Assembly: GCA_026874595.1 (NCBI GenBank)
Contig: CM049307.1
Location: 36,314,862-36,378,861 of the forward strand
From: Sipunculus nudus
Lineage: Eukaryota > Annelida > Sipuncula > Golfingiida > Sipunculidae
Direction: 5' to 3'
DNA length: 64,000 bases
The notes under the pieces: model-generated
Told to the model about the DNA's origin: nothing
Seen by the model: the letters and a program-made list of their open reading frames with translations, nothing else
Databases searched by the model: none
Shown: positions 45,490 through 58,755 of the stretch, one piece after another
How positions within the stretch are numbered: position 1 is the stretch's first letter
How the letters are laid out: the number at the start of each line of letters is the position of its first letter
Made by a program: the position numbers and the translations under genes

Positions 45490-48400
45490 AGTCATTCAGG
45501 ACTCGAATCCGGACTTGGACTCGAGTCCACTTTCTAAGGGACTTGGGCTCAAGGGTCCTGGACTTGGTCTTGTAATGAGACTTGAGGTAATGACTAAAGA
45601 TATAAGACCAGGGCCATCTCGTGTCCTATAGAAGATAAAATAGGCCTACTCTGTCGCATATGATAAAGACTTACGTGCATCTCAAAATGATAACATTATA
45701 TATACCAAGCTTTGCTCAGTATCAGGAGATAAAAATGTATTTAACAATTATAGAAAACGCATGTGTGAACTTAGAGTAAAATGTAGATGATAATCTTGGC
45801 GTCTTTCCAGAGCAACTGACTCATATAAATAACGTACAGAAATCAGACAATAACAAACGTAGGGCGTATTGCATGTAGCCTTTTACCGCCCTAGCAACAG
45901 AGATGAATCAAATATTTCAAATTTGATTAAGATGAAAACCGTAACCGAGACCTTTTTCTGCGTGCTGAAAGGTGAAAGGTCAACAAGGATGAACGATTTT
46001 GTTGTACAGACGTCAATGTTTTTTGCTAGTAGCGTCTTGATCTTAAATTATGCTTGACGACTTGCGAACGTTTTGTTGACAAGTTAGGCCAACAAGGTTT
46101 CAGGCGCTGAGTATGTGACCTTTTATCTTTCTTAAGGGCACTGACGAATTATCCACAACTTGATCATGCAAGCGAGTGATCACTTTTTATATATGTATAA
46201 CGTGTCTTATGGGTGAAGAATAGCGCTAAGTGATACGGTCACATGGCTCAGTGCTGCAGTATTTAAGCGTTTCTTAGGTGTTAGTACCAGTTATGGAAAT
46301 CAAGGTTCAGAACGATTTTGTCGAAACGAGAGTAGTTAAAGAGAACACACCTCCATCCAGACGTTCAACACTTTCTTGTCATGAGGCTAACTTGTCCATA
46401 CAGGTTCATTGAAATATATTACTTTAAGGGTATGAATATCTAGAGAGGTGAACATATACTCTGAGACAAACCAAATTAAATCCTTCTTCTGTTTCACCTC
46501 CAAGTTTTAGTATTTCAATAGCAACAAGAACAAGCGCCACTTTGGCGCTCAGATATTAAAGAGTCTACGACCAGCGTGCAAGGGCCAGAGTGCCCTTACA
46601 TCCTGCAACGAGGGCGCTATGAGGATGCAAATATTTTGACAACGCTTCATGGCCTACAAGCACACTGTCACTTGACACAAACCAGTCAAATCATTAGCCT
46701 GTAAGTATGTTATCTAACAACACCAACACACCAACAATAAATTTCGGTTTCATTCAGCATATTGGTTAATCCCTCTGCATGTGTTTTTCATTAATGACCG
46801 CATGAACACAAACGTGGCGCGAATGAGTAGCCGGACGATAACCAACTTATGTGCGATACAGGAAATAACTCGTTACCACAGTACAGAGACGGGATTTTCA
46901 GTTTGGTGAGAGTTCACATGTATTCTGCTGTGTTAATTCATCACTCGTAGCCTAAAGTGAAGATTATTGGCTGTTAACCAGGGAATCAGTGCAACAGGAT
47001 GGATATATAAGTGCAGTACAATATCCCTGTGACTTAAGTTGGGCTGATCAGCCCAGTATAAATATTTACTTGGTCGTGTATTCGCGGCTAAGGTGAGAAT
47101 CATAATAGTGGAATAGCAAACATGTCAGAATCACTATTTTAATTTCAGAGTTATGCTAAAGTTTACTTTTTGATATCAAATGAAAAGTCAAACAGCTTTA
47201 GTACAAGTGGATATACATCAGCAAAATTGTGGGCGCTTGAGATCTGGATGAAGCGTAACTGGAAATATAGAGAAAATTGTTGTTGAAATAGTGATCTCGG
47301 TAACACGATTGGTGATACATGATTTAAGGTGTGCTTAAGCTCATTTGTTTTATTTGTACCGGATAATAAATTATGTAAATATGTAAAAAATGTCTTTGTT
47401 TAATGTTATTAATTACACAAGAGCAATCATACACTCTTGCACAGATGGCACCCACATTGTACATGATATATGTAGACTTTGTCAGTGTTCCTATTTGTCA
47501 AGAACCCCCCCCCCCCCCCCACACACACACACACCCCACCCCCAAAGGTGAGCGCTCTGCAAGCTTAATGGGTAGGCTGTGCTTTACAGCCGTATATCAC
47601 TCACAAAATAGTGCGTGTTTGGGAGGATTCCTCGGTATTATAACTCAGCTATAAGGAATGATGAGAACTCAGTACCCGCAGTTGCGGTTAACACTAGACC
47701 TTAATGACACCAGGATTTTAAAAAATAGATATGAAGTGAGTGCTACCACACTGTACTATAGTCCCGGACTGGAACTCTGCAGTACATACCTAATATTGTA
47801 AACCCGGACTGGAACTCTACAGTACATACCTAATCCATACCTAGGTTATGAATTAGATAAGTTATAATTAAAGATTTTTAGCTGGTTAGTGGATACCTTT
47901 CCAACCCGACGCCTCTCCAAAATATGATGAAAGATGCCGTCTGCTCCGGCCACCTAGGCCTGTACGACGTGACTATAAAAAACGTACCTTTCTAAATTGG
48001 GATTCTTAATAAAAGGAGTCTAAACTCACGACATACCCCCGGCCAGCCACTTACATGACGCTATCCACTAAATAGCTGTTTATAACGTGTGACATTGTAC
48101 TCTGCTGCCAACTATTGGGGTTAAAAGACCGTAAGAGTAACAGCCAGCATAAGGTATTGAATTAACAAGAGAAAAAGAAACTTCTATTTTTTTCCAGTTT
48201 GTTTGCGCAAGTTTGTCAACAGGACTGCAGCCTGACAGGATCCATTTACCGCTATCTAGTCATGGACCTAAATCGGACTGACAGGAGTATAGCAGAAGAA
48301 GAAAAAACTCTCAAAGTAGTCCGCACTCTTCACATCAGTTCAGACTGGCTGTTCTAACATGACACAATACATTTACATAGTTACGTCTCTGCAGTAAGAA
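45490..48400. other. Intergenic between cyclase copies
   Basis: No gene recognised. The first 110 bases after the stop hold GGACTTGGACTCGAGTCC-like palindromic words, also seen around 7070-7170, which suggests a dispersed repeat. Poly-C followed by (CA)n lies at about 47506-47533. Confidence 0.45.
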
Positions 48401-49404
48401 CGTATCACACCTACAGCTGGTAGCAGAAAGATATTTCTTTTTTGGAAAGATGACCAAAATGTTTGTTCTTGGATTTTACATTGTTATTCTGATTAGACTC
48501 ATTGATGCTGTGGTAGTGACTCTTGATATGAGCTATGATCGAGTTTGCGGAGAACAAAACCATATATGTCAATACTAAAAATGCGTTCACGCGAGAGGAA
48601 GAGTACAGGGTTGGTTATTACAAAGAAGGATTCTGGTACGTATTCTTTATAAATATTGTACTTACACGACTACCTAAGAATATCCAGTCGTTTACGTATA
48701 ACGTATATTATATATCTTCTGTATATATTCCCATGATGTGTTTTACCTTATATCAAGCCCTTGCACTATCTTTCGCACGGGGGTCCTACTAAAGGGAAAA
48801 ATATTGAGAGCATGGTCTTCATATTTCAGTGCGTATCGTCTGCGTATCCTCAGTCCTTTTACCTGCATTTTGTTTTTCAGAAAATTGATCAAAATATTTT
48901 GGTTAAAAACCAGAGCAGGAAAAAAGCATAATTTACGGTCATTAAAGAATGTTTCAAGTTCCTTGAAAATTTGAATACAGAAATTTTGAGCAAAAGTATT
49001 ACAACCAACGGCGTGAAACAAGTTAAACTATTACTGAATTTATAATGAAAAAACTTATTTGCTTGGTTCCGATGCGTCACTGGTTCGACACTGCACACAA
49101 CGAGAGCTTAATCACACCATAGCCTGGTGGATGGGGCATGTTGCTTTCTCACAACTATCCAAAAGTGGTTCTGATAGGCCTAACAGTAAAATTACAGGAC
49201 TGCAAATTGGTAAGTTAATATTTTGTTAACTCTTTTACTTATTTTTAAAATACGTCTTTAACGCGTGTATGTTTCCATATTTGTCCAGATTTTATCAAAT
49301 GATTTCCAATGTTTTCCAATTTATAGATTAAATAAAGTAGAATTTTGATAAATAGCATTCCAAATTTGTTTATTAAAATTCAGCTAAATCATTGTTAACA
49401 TGGT

Positions 49405-49865
49405 TTCTTTTGAATCTTTGACCATGAAAACTTAGGTCTAGACTATATGTTTGACCATTTAGCATTAGTTATAGTTCTTGAGACATTGGGGAAAGTAGAA
49501 TTTTCTTCAATAAGGCCCTAATTTGAACATTTAATTTAAAAATACGGACATAACCGTTGCTATTATGCTTTCAAATGAATCTTTGACCATGAAAATATAG
49601 GTCTGTAGACCACATTCGACCAGTTTACATGGTCAGCTTTCCAGACATTGACGTAAGTAGAATTTTCATTAATGGCGGCCAATTTGCATACCAAAAATTA
49701 AAATACGAGATAAATTGTCATTATTGTTTATTTGAAATTTTGACCATGAAAACCTAGGTCCGGACATTATTTTCGACCAGTTTTTATGGTTAGTTCTGGT
49801 GATATTGAAGAAAATATAATTTTCAACAATGGCGGCCCTAATTTGCATATTACAAACATTGTCCA
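49405..49865. repeat. Three tandem ~155-bp units in copy-2 intron
   Basis: The phrase TTTGACCATGAAAA recurs at about 49419, 49574 and 49738. Each is followed by TAGGTC(T/C), a TTCGACCA-like block, GTAGAATTTTC and a CAATGGCGGCC-type ending. Units differ by several substitutions. Confidence 0.75.
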
Positions 49866-49964
49866 AACTCGGCGTGAGGACAACCCATCTCAAAAGTATC
49901 ATTGGACCACTACAATCACAAACCAATAAAAAACATGTACTATTAACAATAAATGGGTTCACTA

Positions 49965-49966
<2 letters not shown>

Positions 49967-50041
<75 letters not shown>
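49967..50041. repeat. (TA)n microsatellite
   Basis: TA run with a single interruption, inside the copy-2 intron. Confidence 0.95.
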
Positions 50042-50043
<2 letters not shown>

Positions 50044-50399
50044 CGGCAACTCGACTATAAGGGTTAACTAACAATAAGTTTAGAAGCCTATATATTCAAG
50101 GACCGACATACTGATTATCTCACTGAACAGGATTACAGTTTTATACATCCAGTTTAATCCATGATTCCTCAAATAAAAAAGTAATTTTGTAATATACGGT
50201 ATTTTACACTGCCCGGTACCTATCGGGGACTGATTTTCTGGGGCGCTGGGAGCGCGCGTCCCATTTGAAAATCTGGAATAAATTAAAATAATCACTTAAA
50301 ACCGAAAATCAGAGCCGATTTTTTCATCAGAAAGCTTTTAAACAACTCCCGATTGTGCCATTATAGAGTCACATTGGGTACGTTACTGTGATTATATGG

Positions 50400-50924
50400 A
50401 GTATCTGAACAGCTAGAGACAAATCAATCTGTATAAAAATTGTGACTTCATTGGATTTTCTTTTGTTTCAGGTTTGCCAGAAAAAATATGGAGTCTCTTG
50501 ACAGCAAGAGACAAATCAATCTATAAAACAATTGAGACTATATTAGATTTCTTTGTTTCAGGTTTGCCTGATAAAATATGGAGTCTCTTGATAGCTATAT
50601 AGAGACAAATCATTCTATATAACAATTGTGACGTCATTGGTTTTCTTTGTTTCAGGGTTGCCTGATAAAATATGACGTCTCTTGATAAAATAGAGACAAA
50701 ACAATCTTTATAACAATTGTGACGTCATTGGTTTTCTTTGTGTCAGTTTTGCCTGATAAAATATGAAATCTCTTGATAGCTAGAGACAAACCATTCTATA
50801 TAACAATTGTGACGTAATTGGTTTACTTTGTTTCAGGTTTGCCTGATAAAATATAGTCTCTTGATACCTAGATACAAATCAATCTATGTAACAATGGTGA
50901 CATCATTGGCTTTCTTTGTTTCAG
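50400..50924 (+). repeat. Six ~91-bp tandem units, each with a splice acceptor
   Basis: Each unit ends in CTTTGTTTCAG or a close variant. The acceptor AGs end at 50471, 50561, 50655, 50746, 50836 and 50924, spaced 88-94 bp. The last is the true exon-2 boundary of cyclase copy 2. The sequence after each AG (GTTTGCCTGATAAAATATG) imitates the start of the real exon (GCTTGCCAGTTATAC), so the duplicated unit includes the intron-exon junction. In units 2, 3 and 5 the exon-1 frame would meet TGA-TAA straight away. The fourth acceptor is GTGTCAG. Confidence 0.85.
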
Positions 50925-51639
50925 GCTTGCCAGTTATACCTTCTTTGCGACAGCACATGGAGGCACACATATGGACGCGCCTTTCCATTGTGCAGAAAAC
51001 GGACGCCCTATAGAAGAGATCAAGTTGTCCGATTTACTCAAATGCCCTGCAGTAAAAATCGACATCGCAACACGGGCTAAGACAGACCCTAGCACAATAG
51101 TGACTATAGATGATCTTAAAATGTGGGAGAAAAAACACGGAAGGGTCCCTGTTGGAGCGGCGGTACTGATGTACAGCGGATGGCATGATAAGTATGGAGA
51201 CTGGGAGGCGGTTCTAGGTCTGGAAGCTAAATATAAAGGGTTTGACCCCACTGAAAGCAAACGGTTTCATTTCCCTGGGTTCTCAAAAGACGCGATGGAC
51301 TGGCTCTGTACTGAAAGAAATATTGTTGGAGTAGGCGTGGACACGGCCTCTATAGATCACGGACCCTCAAAATCATTTGGAGCGCATACATCGTTTGCTT
51401 CTCATGACAAATGGGGTCTAGAAATGGTGGCAAATTTGAAAGAACTGCCCGAAAATGGTGCCCTGCTCAGCGTCTTGCCAATGAAAATGACGGGTGTGGC
51501 ACTGGCGCCCCCTCGCGGATATACGCCACGTGGGACACCACCCCTGGGTTGGGGTCCTCCCTGCACGGTGGCGTACGGCCAATCAAAACCCTCCTGACTT
51601 GTGTTTTGGTCACTACGTTCACTTGATCTTAGAAAATTT

Positions 51640-53270
51640 TTACCTCAAATTTATTAACAAAACGCATATGCTCCAGACATATTATTAATGGATAGCTCAT
51701 ATCAGTGGAAAAAAAAAACTTTCTGACCGCTTGTTTTTATAATTAACCAGGCTGATGGTACTGTGACTGTATATTATTCGTGTGAGGTAGGGTTAATACT
51801 TACCGCAAATATTGTTGGCTCAGTCGTTCGGCGCTCAGAAACTGAAGACACATTATGATGATGATGATCCCCTTATGCTAAAGCAAAAAAAAACTGATTA
51901 ATTATTCAGGCATCACATACAGTCACACCAAAACAATTTTCTGCGTCAACTCCGCTCATGTTTACATGTATCATTGTCCTCAGTATTTCCTCGGTGACAG
52001 TAACAGCGCGATAACTTCAAAGAAATCATTGCCTCTATAAATAATGCACTTTGGTGCATTTGTTTAAAAACAGATTATACTTAAATTGTCGTTCACGTGA
52101 ACCGTTTCAGGATAAGAAGAAGATAGTTGCATCATTATTGGCAAAAAAAGTAAATAAACGATCGCCTTATATGTATTTCTTGTGCAAAGGGCCGTATATT
52201 GGTTTGGTGTGGCCCTGTCCCACTGTATCTCATTCCACTTGATACTTTTTACTTGTTCTGTGCTTAAATTCAATTGAACCATTAAAACAACTATAATTGC
52301 TTTATCCATGGGTGATCTGCTTTCTTTACCTCCAACCGTATCATTCGCTGGGTTTACGTTCACCTTGACAAATTATTTCTCCTAAAAATTATTAAGTCCA
52401 GATTCTTATCTCATATAGAAAGAAATGGATTACCCATATATATACGTATGAGATGTATACAGCTAACTTGAGCACTATGTAAACACATTTGGTTCAGATA
52501 CCGAGAAAGACATAGAAGATAAGCGGGGGGGCTGCAATTAAATTTGATTAATTCGCCCAAATTTATAGAAACATTAAACAACATACCATAATGAAGGCAA
52601 ACATTCCTGACTTTCGGTTAAGCATCAAATTATCATAAATTATCTCAATACGAGATGTATAATTAATTGAGAGATGATTGAGAAATAAATGAAGACACTT
52701 CATTAATAGACAGTGTATTTTCTTTAGAAAATCGTAAATTCTCCTTTACATTATAGATCCATACCATTAAACATGCAAATAAAAATACCCTCATGAAACA
52801 GAAACTAAAAAACTTGCATAAAGTAATATTTTTTTACACGGTCATAACAATTTTTAACTGGTTATAATTGATAGACGATCATTTGCTTAAGTATGCTAAT
52901 TTAAGCAGAATATCCAAATTATAATGACAAAAATGATATAAAATGATAAATATAATTCTCGTATTTTAATCAAGAGGTAAACAATTCTAAGAGCACTCTG
53001 CATTCTGAGGAAAGCTCTCGAAGGAATTGGTGACCCAAGGATATATCCATGTCTGAACAGGGTCTGTAAAATAACTAAGAAAATGATATAGCACAGGGTG
53101 TCATGAATATTCATAAATATCCATATATGATATAAAAATAAGGAATAATGATAATTTTCTGTCTCGCTTAATGTGAAAAATGGCATGTATTTGCATTCAG
53201 CATAGTATGCAAATTACGCAATGTCATAATACCGCAACCTTGCATCTAATATACTTACATCTGCTCTGAC
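51640..53270. other. Intergenic, no gene recognised
   Basis: Strongly AT-rich DNA between cyclase copy 2 and element B. No first exon for the third cyclase copy is visible here: the LDMSY signature was not found. Confidence 0.5.
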
Positions 53271-53274
53271 TAGT

Positions 53275-56200
53275 TAGCTCAGCTGACTATAAGTCATCTG
53301 AGCTATAGTCGTGGTCCTTTGTCCGTCGGCTGTCCGTCCGTCCGTTAAACTGGCACGTTTTGAAACCGTTGGACCTACGAATCTGAAATTCGGCATACCT
53401 TTAGATGTCCCCAAAATCTCCTACCATACCGAAAATTGGGTCACTAGGACTTCGTTCCTTCGAATTATTAAAAAAACCTCCGTTTTCCATTAAAAACCCA
53501 TTGCTACACTTCAAGACTGCCTAATATCAAAACTGCTGACCTGATATTGACCATTTTTTATATATTAATTTCTCTATATATTTCCTATGTACATACGAGA
53601 AATTAGTTTAATATTTATTAAATTCTTGAAGTTATTGGCCCAAATATAATGCACTTTGTAAAAATTCAGGAAATATATTTACTCCCTTAACTTGAAAATT
53701 GCTGATGCTAGAGACTTTCTTTCAGGTATATAATTATATTTAATCAAGATTCAAATGTATACCCAAAATTAGATCTGAATTTTTTTAAATTTTATAAGTT
53801 ATTAGCATGAATATAAAATCAGTACCTTAAATTTTGCCCAGATTTGACCATGGCACATTTTATTCCTGTAACTGCTGTGGAGTTTAATTTTTCACAGCAT
53901 GTTACCTTAAGCATTTCATCTCTAAACATCTGAAATTTGAAACCAGTTGATCAAAAACTGTTGATTTTATTCCAGTTTCAGGCACCATGTAAAGTATTGT
54001 CGAGATCAAGCAAGTGTTATGCAGTTTGCTAGAGCTCAACTCCCCAGCTTCCCAGGCCAGCTCTCAGCTCCCAAATCTGGCATACAGTTAGATGTCCCGC
54101 AAACCCCCCTTCCATACCAAAAGTTTGGTCACTAAAATTTCATTCCTTCGAGATGTTAAGAAAAATCTATAATTTTCAACTAAAAACCCATTGCTACACT
54201 TCAAGATTGCCTAATATCAAAACCACTGATCTGACTGTGATCATATAAAATATACATGTTCTTCTATTTATACTCTATGCACATGCCAGAAATGATGTGA
54301 GTATTGCGAAATGGTTTTAAGTTATGGGCCCGAACATAATGCACTTTGTAAACAAGAAATATATTTACTCCCTTAATATAAAAATTACTGAAGCTAGAGA
54401 TTTTTTTGTGTCAGGGATATAACATTATTTAATCAAGATTCAATTGTATACTCAAAATTAGTTCTGAATTTTTCAAATTTTATAAGTTTTTAATATAAAT
54501 ATAAAATCAATAGCTTAAATTTTGCCTAATTTTGATCATCGCATATTTGTTTCCTGTGAGCACGGTTGTTATAATTTCCATATCAGGCAGAAATAAGGAT
54601 TTCAGCTTGTTAGTTTTGATAGTTGAAAGAAATTGTCCAAAAACTGTAGCTTTTCTTAAAATTTTTATGAGACCATGTCAGACCTAGGCTCTAGCCAGCT
54701 CCTCTTCAGTCACCTGTATGTCCTAAAGTTGACCTTTCAGTCCAATTATGCACGCTTAGTGCGGGGCATATACTTGCAGCTGGGCAGCTCATTGCTGGCC
54801 ACAGCTGATCCAGGTGTCCAACCCAGCTCATCTATTAGTTGTTTAGACCAACAGCATAACAATAAATAAATTTTTATAGGTCTATAATAACAACAAAAAT
54901 AATCAATAGAAAAGAAATTTGACAGTTGATGAGTAACACTAACAGGGAAATTACCTTGCAGTTACTGATGTTTTATGGATTTTGTATGGATGGATGAAAA
55001 TGTATTCAAAGTAACACCATTGAGTCACCTATGGTATTTTTCTTTTCAATTTTAATAATGAAAAAAAAATAATTAAATTATATTGTTCTTTACTATTAGG
55101 GATTATATGAAGGAAATTAATGATTGACAAAGATGCAGTTGATAATATAAATCTAAATTCCCAGGTCTTTTCCAAGTGTTTCAGCTTGTTAATTTATATT
55201 TATTTCAAATTTAAAAAAGGTAAAATATGTCAAAATTTTTAAATTTTACTCGGACAAGTACTGATTAAAGATGTCAATATGTTTCACTAATGACATTCAG
55301 ACATGTGGCTGTAACAGCTGCCACAAGACTGTAAATAATCAAAATTTATATTACTGGTTCCTATATTTCAGTTAATAAAATTAAACTTGCCCATCTCTCG
55401 TTTTCTCCTTGTATAATTTATAGGGTATTCTTATCCTTGGGTTATTTTTTACCAAATAATGGTTTCATAGCTGAGATACTTCAATTTTTTTCTGATACAT
55501 TTTTTTTAATAAAAAAATTTGAATATGATAAAAAATCAGATCTTAGACAAGTTCTCATTATGATTTCTGTAATGTTAATAATTGTCATAAGACTCTTGCT
55601 ATGTCTAGTGTGTAAATTGATGTGAACGTAGTCCAAAGTGAATATTATAGTTTTATTTTTGAACATAAATAAAATTCATAAAACCAGGTACTTATGATCA
55701 TTATTTAAATTTGTGATTTTTTTTATTCTGGAGTCTTAAGAACTTTGTTTGGCTGAAACTGAATAAATACCAGACATGGTGCATTACTTTGCAAATGTAA
55801 TTGAATGCAAATATGAATATGTACTCCATAATTTCATGTAAAACTAAAAGGATAGGAATACAGGTAAAAATGAAAGTGTTTGAATACAAATGCATTCATG
55901 AATACATTCTATAATATTATTTTAATAATCATTTATTTCGATAATATTATTTAAAAATCTTTGATGAAAAAAACACGATACTGTTATTATAAAAATATAT
56001 ATATTGTAAATATATAAATAGTTTAACTTTTCAAATAATTCTGCTGCAATGTAGGTAAAGTTTTATGGCCAAGTCAAAACCTATGTGATAATAGCACACC
56101 ATTTCCAACTGTAAATAATAACAATGAAATCAGTCCTCTTCCCTGTCTCCAAGGATATTATTAAAATCTTACATAACTTGAGTTAAACACCATCAACTCA

Positions 56201-56311
56201 TAATATAGCTTATATTACCTCACAAAACCAGCCTTTGCCTACCTCCTCTTCCAAATCATATTTTGTGATCATATATAACAGCTGAGCACCGTGACCCATG
56301 GGTCCCTTGTT
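53275..56311 (+). mobile_element. Hairpin-ended repeat element B
   Basis: It has the same 27-nt left hairpin as element A, GCTCAGCTGACT-ata-AGTCATCTGAGC (53277-53303), a TCCGTC cluster, and a right end of CAGCTGAGCACC, the palindrome GACCCATGGGTC (56293-56304) and CCTTGTTTT. The body is different from A: it has two ~715-bp-spaced copies of a segment with AAAAACCCATTGCTACACTT (about 53493 and 54183). It is extremely AT-rich and no protein is encoded. It lies between cyclase copies 2 and 3. Confidence 0.7.
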
Positions 56312-56659
56312 TTGTTTTGTTCATGGTTAAAATTACAAAGAGTTAGCCTTGCAGTGGACTGCTTGGAGCGAGTCAGTCTCACTAACACCAGAGCGTTTGC
56401 TGTCTGTATATTAGACTTTTTCGTCACCTTGCGCAACACCGTTTTAAAGACCGAAAGTCACTTTACCACAGCTCGTCTACCCTTACGTTGTTAACTTTCA
56501 GTGACGGACACGGAGCAATCCAACATAATTTTGAATTACTGATTACTTTTTCCATTACTGTTGTCGTTTCAATGAGAATTTTTTAAACTAAAGTATTAAA
56601 TGAAAATTCTATCCTAAATATTTCTAAAAATCTGCAATCTTGTAATTGTAAATTGTGTC

Positions 56660-56660
<1 letters not shown>

Positions 56661-56697
<37 letters not shown>
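56661..56697. repeat. (TA)n-(TG)n microsatellite
   Basis: Short TA run followed by about 14 TG units, just upstream of cyclase copy 3. Confidence 0.9.
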
Positions 56698-56701
<4 letters not shown>

Positions 56702-56744
56702 ATCACATTCAAAATTAAGATTTCCATGCAAAATAAACTGTTGC

Positions 56745-57290
56745 AGATGAAAGTGCACATATGTTACTCAAACGCCCCGCGCTAAAAATTGACATCTCAC
56801 ATCGGGCTAAAACAACCCCGGACAAAATTGTTACAATAGATGATCTTGAAATGTGGGAGAAAACACACGGAAAGATCCCTGAAGGAGCGCCGGTACTAAT
56901 GTAAAGCGGATGGCATGAGAAGTAAGGTAACTGGGGGGGGGGGGGGGGGTGCGGAAGGTAAATTTGCCTTGACCCTACTAGATCCAGAACTTATCAATTC
57001 CCTGGGTTCTCCAAAGCTAGCAATGGACTGGCTGTGTACTGATAGAAATATTGCCGGAGTAGGCGTAGACACGATCTCAATTGATCGTGGACTCGCAAGA
57101 AAGCTAGAACCACGTCCTTCGCTTCTCTTGACAAATACGGGGTTCAGAAATGATGGCGAATTTGAAAGAACTTCCCGAGAACGTTGCCCTCCTCAGCGTG
57201 TTGCCAGAAAAAGACGGGTGGTACAGGCGCCCCCTCGCGGATATATGCCACACGGAACACCACCCCTGGGGCGGCGTCTTCTTTAAACGG
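56745..57290 (+). pseudogene. Cyclase-family copy 3, exon-2 remnant
   Basis: The similarity to copy 2 is high at DNA level: GCTAAAAATTGACATC, then ATAGATGATCTTGAAATGTG and GGAGAAAACACACGG. The segment that should carry the HGGTHMDAP metal site and the next ~20 residues is deleted: GCACATATG jumps straight to TTACTCAAACGCCCC. Further damage includes TAA in VLM*SGWHEK, a TAAGG stop soon after, a poly-G tract at 56933-56950 and shifts that scramble FASHDKWGLEMVANL across frames. No exon 1 was found. This is a dead copy, probably derived from copy 2 or its parent. Confidence 0.85.
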
Positions 57291-57299
57291 TGGCGTGTC

Positions 57300-58470
57300 G
57301 GTCGTCTTTAATCTCCTCATTTTTGTATTGGTCATTACGCTCATTCGATCGTAGATAATTGGAGAGTTTGTTCAACAATATGGTCCAGACATGTTAATAT
57401 CATAGAGACCTCATGGTCTGCCTATTATGGTTTGCTTGCTACCATTAGACACAGGAAATGAGACACTATTGCATAACCTTTTAAACTACCTATGTACTTC
57501 CCGTAGCTTCTAGGGAAACATCTCCACTAAATCCAGTGTCAGTGTTTTTTTCCTGCACTTTACATACAACAATAATTTTCATTAACAATTTTTATTCAAA
57601 GTTTGTCATTTTTTTTATTTGCTCTATTACTATCGCGTTGGTTATTATTTAAAACTAAATGTTTATTCGATACTTCATTCTCGTACAAAAAATCATCAAT
57701 TGACCCAGTTTTAGAAATGCCTGTTCTATCGAATCCGGGAAAGACATGGCTTCGAAATTATCTTATCTGATGATGAATGTTAATATGGGTATTAGAACTT
57801 TGTATCACTTGGCGTATGAAAATGATGTGTACTAAGGCTTCATAAAGATACATTGTCTACGATACGAATCGCATCGCGATTCTCAACTCACGTTACGATA
57901 CTGGTATACCGCATGTTCTTCTTTGTGTAAGTTCGACATGCCGTTATCTTCACGCTTTAAGAGCAATGCATAATGCCACAGCCCCGTCAATTGGTTTGAT
58001 CATGCAGTGGTTCGCCAATCAGATGCCGAATAAATAACTTTTGGTAAAGGATGTTCCGCCTTGCATGCTCGGAGCCACCAGCTACTTTGTATATTTTTAA
58101 ATGACGAAGATCGTTAGTCGGACCCTTTGTTGGGTGGTCATAGGCCTATATCGTCAAACTTTTGATGCAGGAATATCTTAATATACTGGTACGATATTTG
58201 ACTTGTTTAGCGATGTATCGATAATCCGGTGAATCGTTAAAGCACCCAGTGTGTAATACGCATGTTTAAATAGCTTTAAATGTTCCCGGAACTGCTTTTT
58301 GTAGTTTTCTTAATCTGTATTTCGTCTAGTTTAACTGTTTGATAGAATGGAGTTTTTCTTTTTATTCTCTTGCTTGAGCCCAGGCGTTCTGTATTGATAG
58401 GTAACTGGTGATATATGGCAAATTAATCAAAGTGACGTTCCCAATAAGTACCGTTTCTTGGTTTTGTTAT
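57300..58470. other. Intergenic, no gene recognised
   Basis: AT-rich DNA downstream of the third cyclase copy. Nothing recognisable. Confidence 0.5.
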
Positions 58471-58479
58471 CTTGTGACA

Positions 58480-58755
58480 CCCATTGCCTCTTCCAGAAGG
58501 GTATGCGCTCATTCCCGTTAGTGTGTGTGTGTGTTTGTGTGTGTGTTTTTGGTCACGACATAACTCTCGCCATTATGAGCGGGATCTCATGGCATTTTCA
58601 AGACATTTCGTGATCGGGCCAATGAAAAATCGATAAGAATTAGGTATGGATCCACACATTATCGTAATTCAGGGACGTCATCAAGGAATATTCACAAATG
58701 TACTGTCACTTATACACGAATAAACCTGCGAATATGGGTCGAATAAGTGTATGGC
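58480..58755 (+). repeat. Dispersed repeat, copy 1
   Basis: It shares with 62385-62610, in the same orientation, the ordered blocks CATTCCCG, a TGTGTG run, CATAA(C/T)TC, TGGCATTTTCAAG-like sequence, AATCGAT, AGGAATATTCACAAATGT and GAATATGG(G/C). Both copies are unit-length fragments with no coding potential. Confidence 0.6.

Larger units (their letters stand above)
48450..51626 (+). pseudogene. Cyclase-family copy 2, two frameshifts
   Basis: Exon 1 (48450-48635) encodes a signal peptide (MTKMFVLGFYIVILIRLIDA) and VVVTLDMSY. One extra base then shifts the frame, and the remainder continues in another frame as EFAENKTIYVNTKNAF... to GYYKEGFW. Exon 2 starts at 50925 with the same TG|G split codon as copy 1, reads LASYTFFATAHGGTHMDAPF with the metal site intact, and stays open to LSVLPMKM at about 51488. 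A second single-base shift then moves GCGTGAPSRIYATWDT into another frame, which ends at 51626. The core is otherwise well preserved, with no internal stops. It is either a young pseudogene or a working gene with two assembly errors. The intron is about 2.3 kb and full of repeats. Confidence 0.75.

Noticed and set aside
50400-50924. Multiple alternative first codons or exons of copy 2
   Set aside because: The duplicated stretch covers only the acceptor and a few exon bases, and most copies meet stops at once in the exon-1 frame, so they are not true alternative exons.
56915-57286. A 123-residue intact gene
   Set aside because: It mixes several frames of a cyclase-family exon, starts within a poly-G tract and lacks the metal site. 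It is part of the pseudogene.
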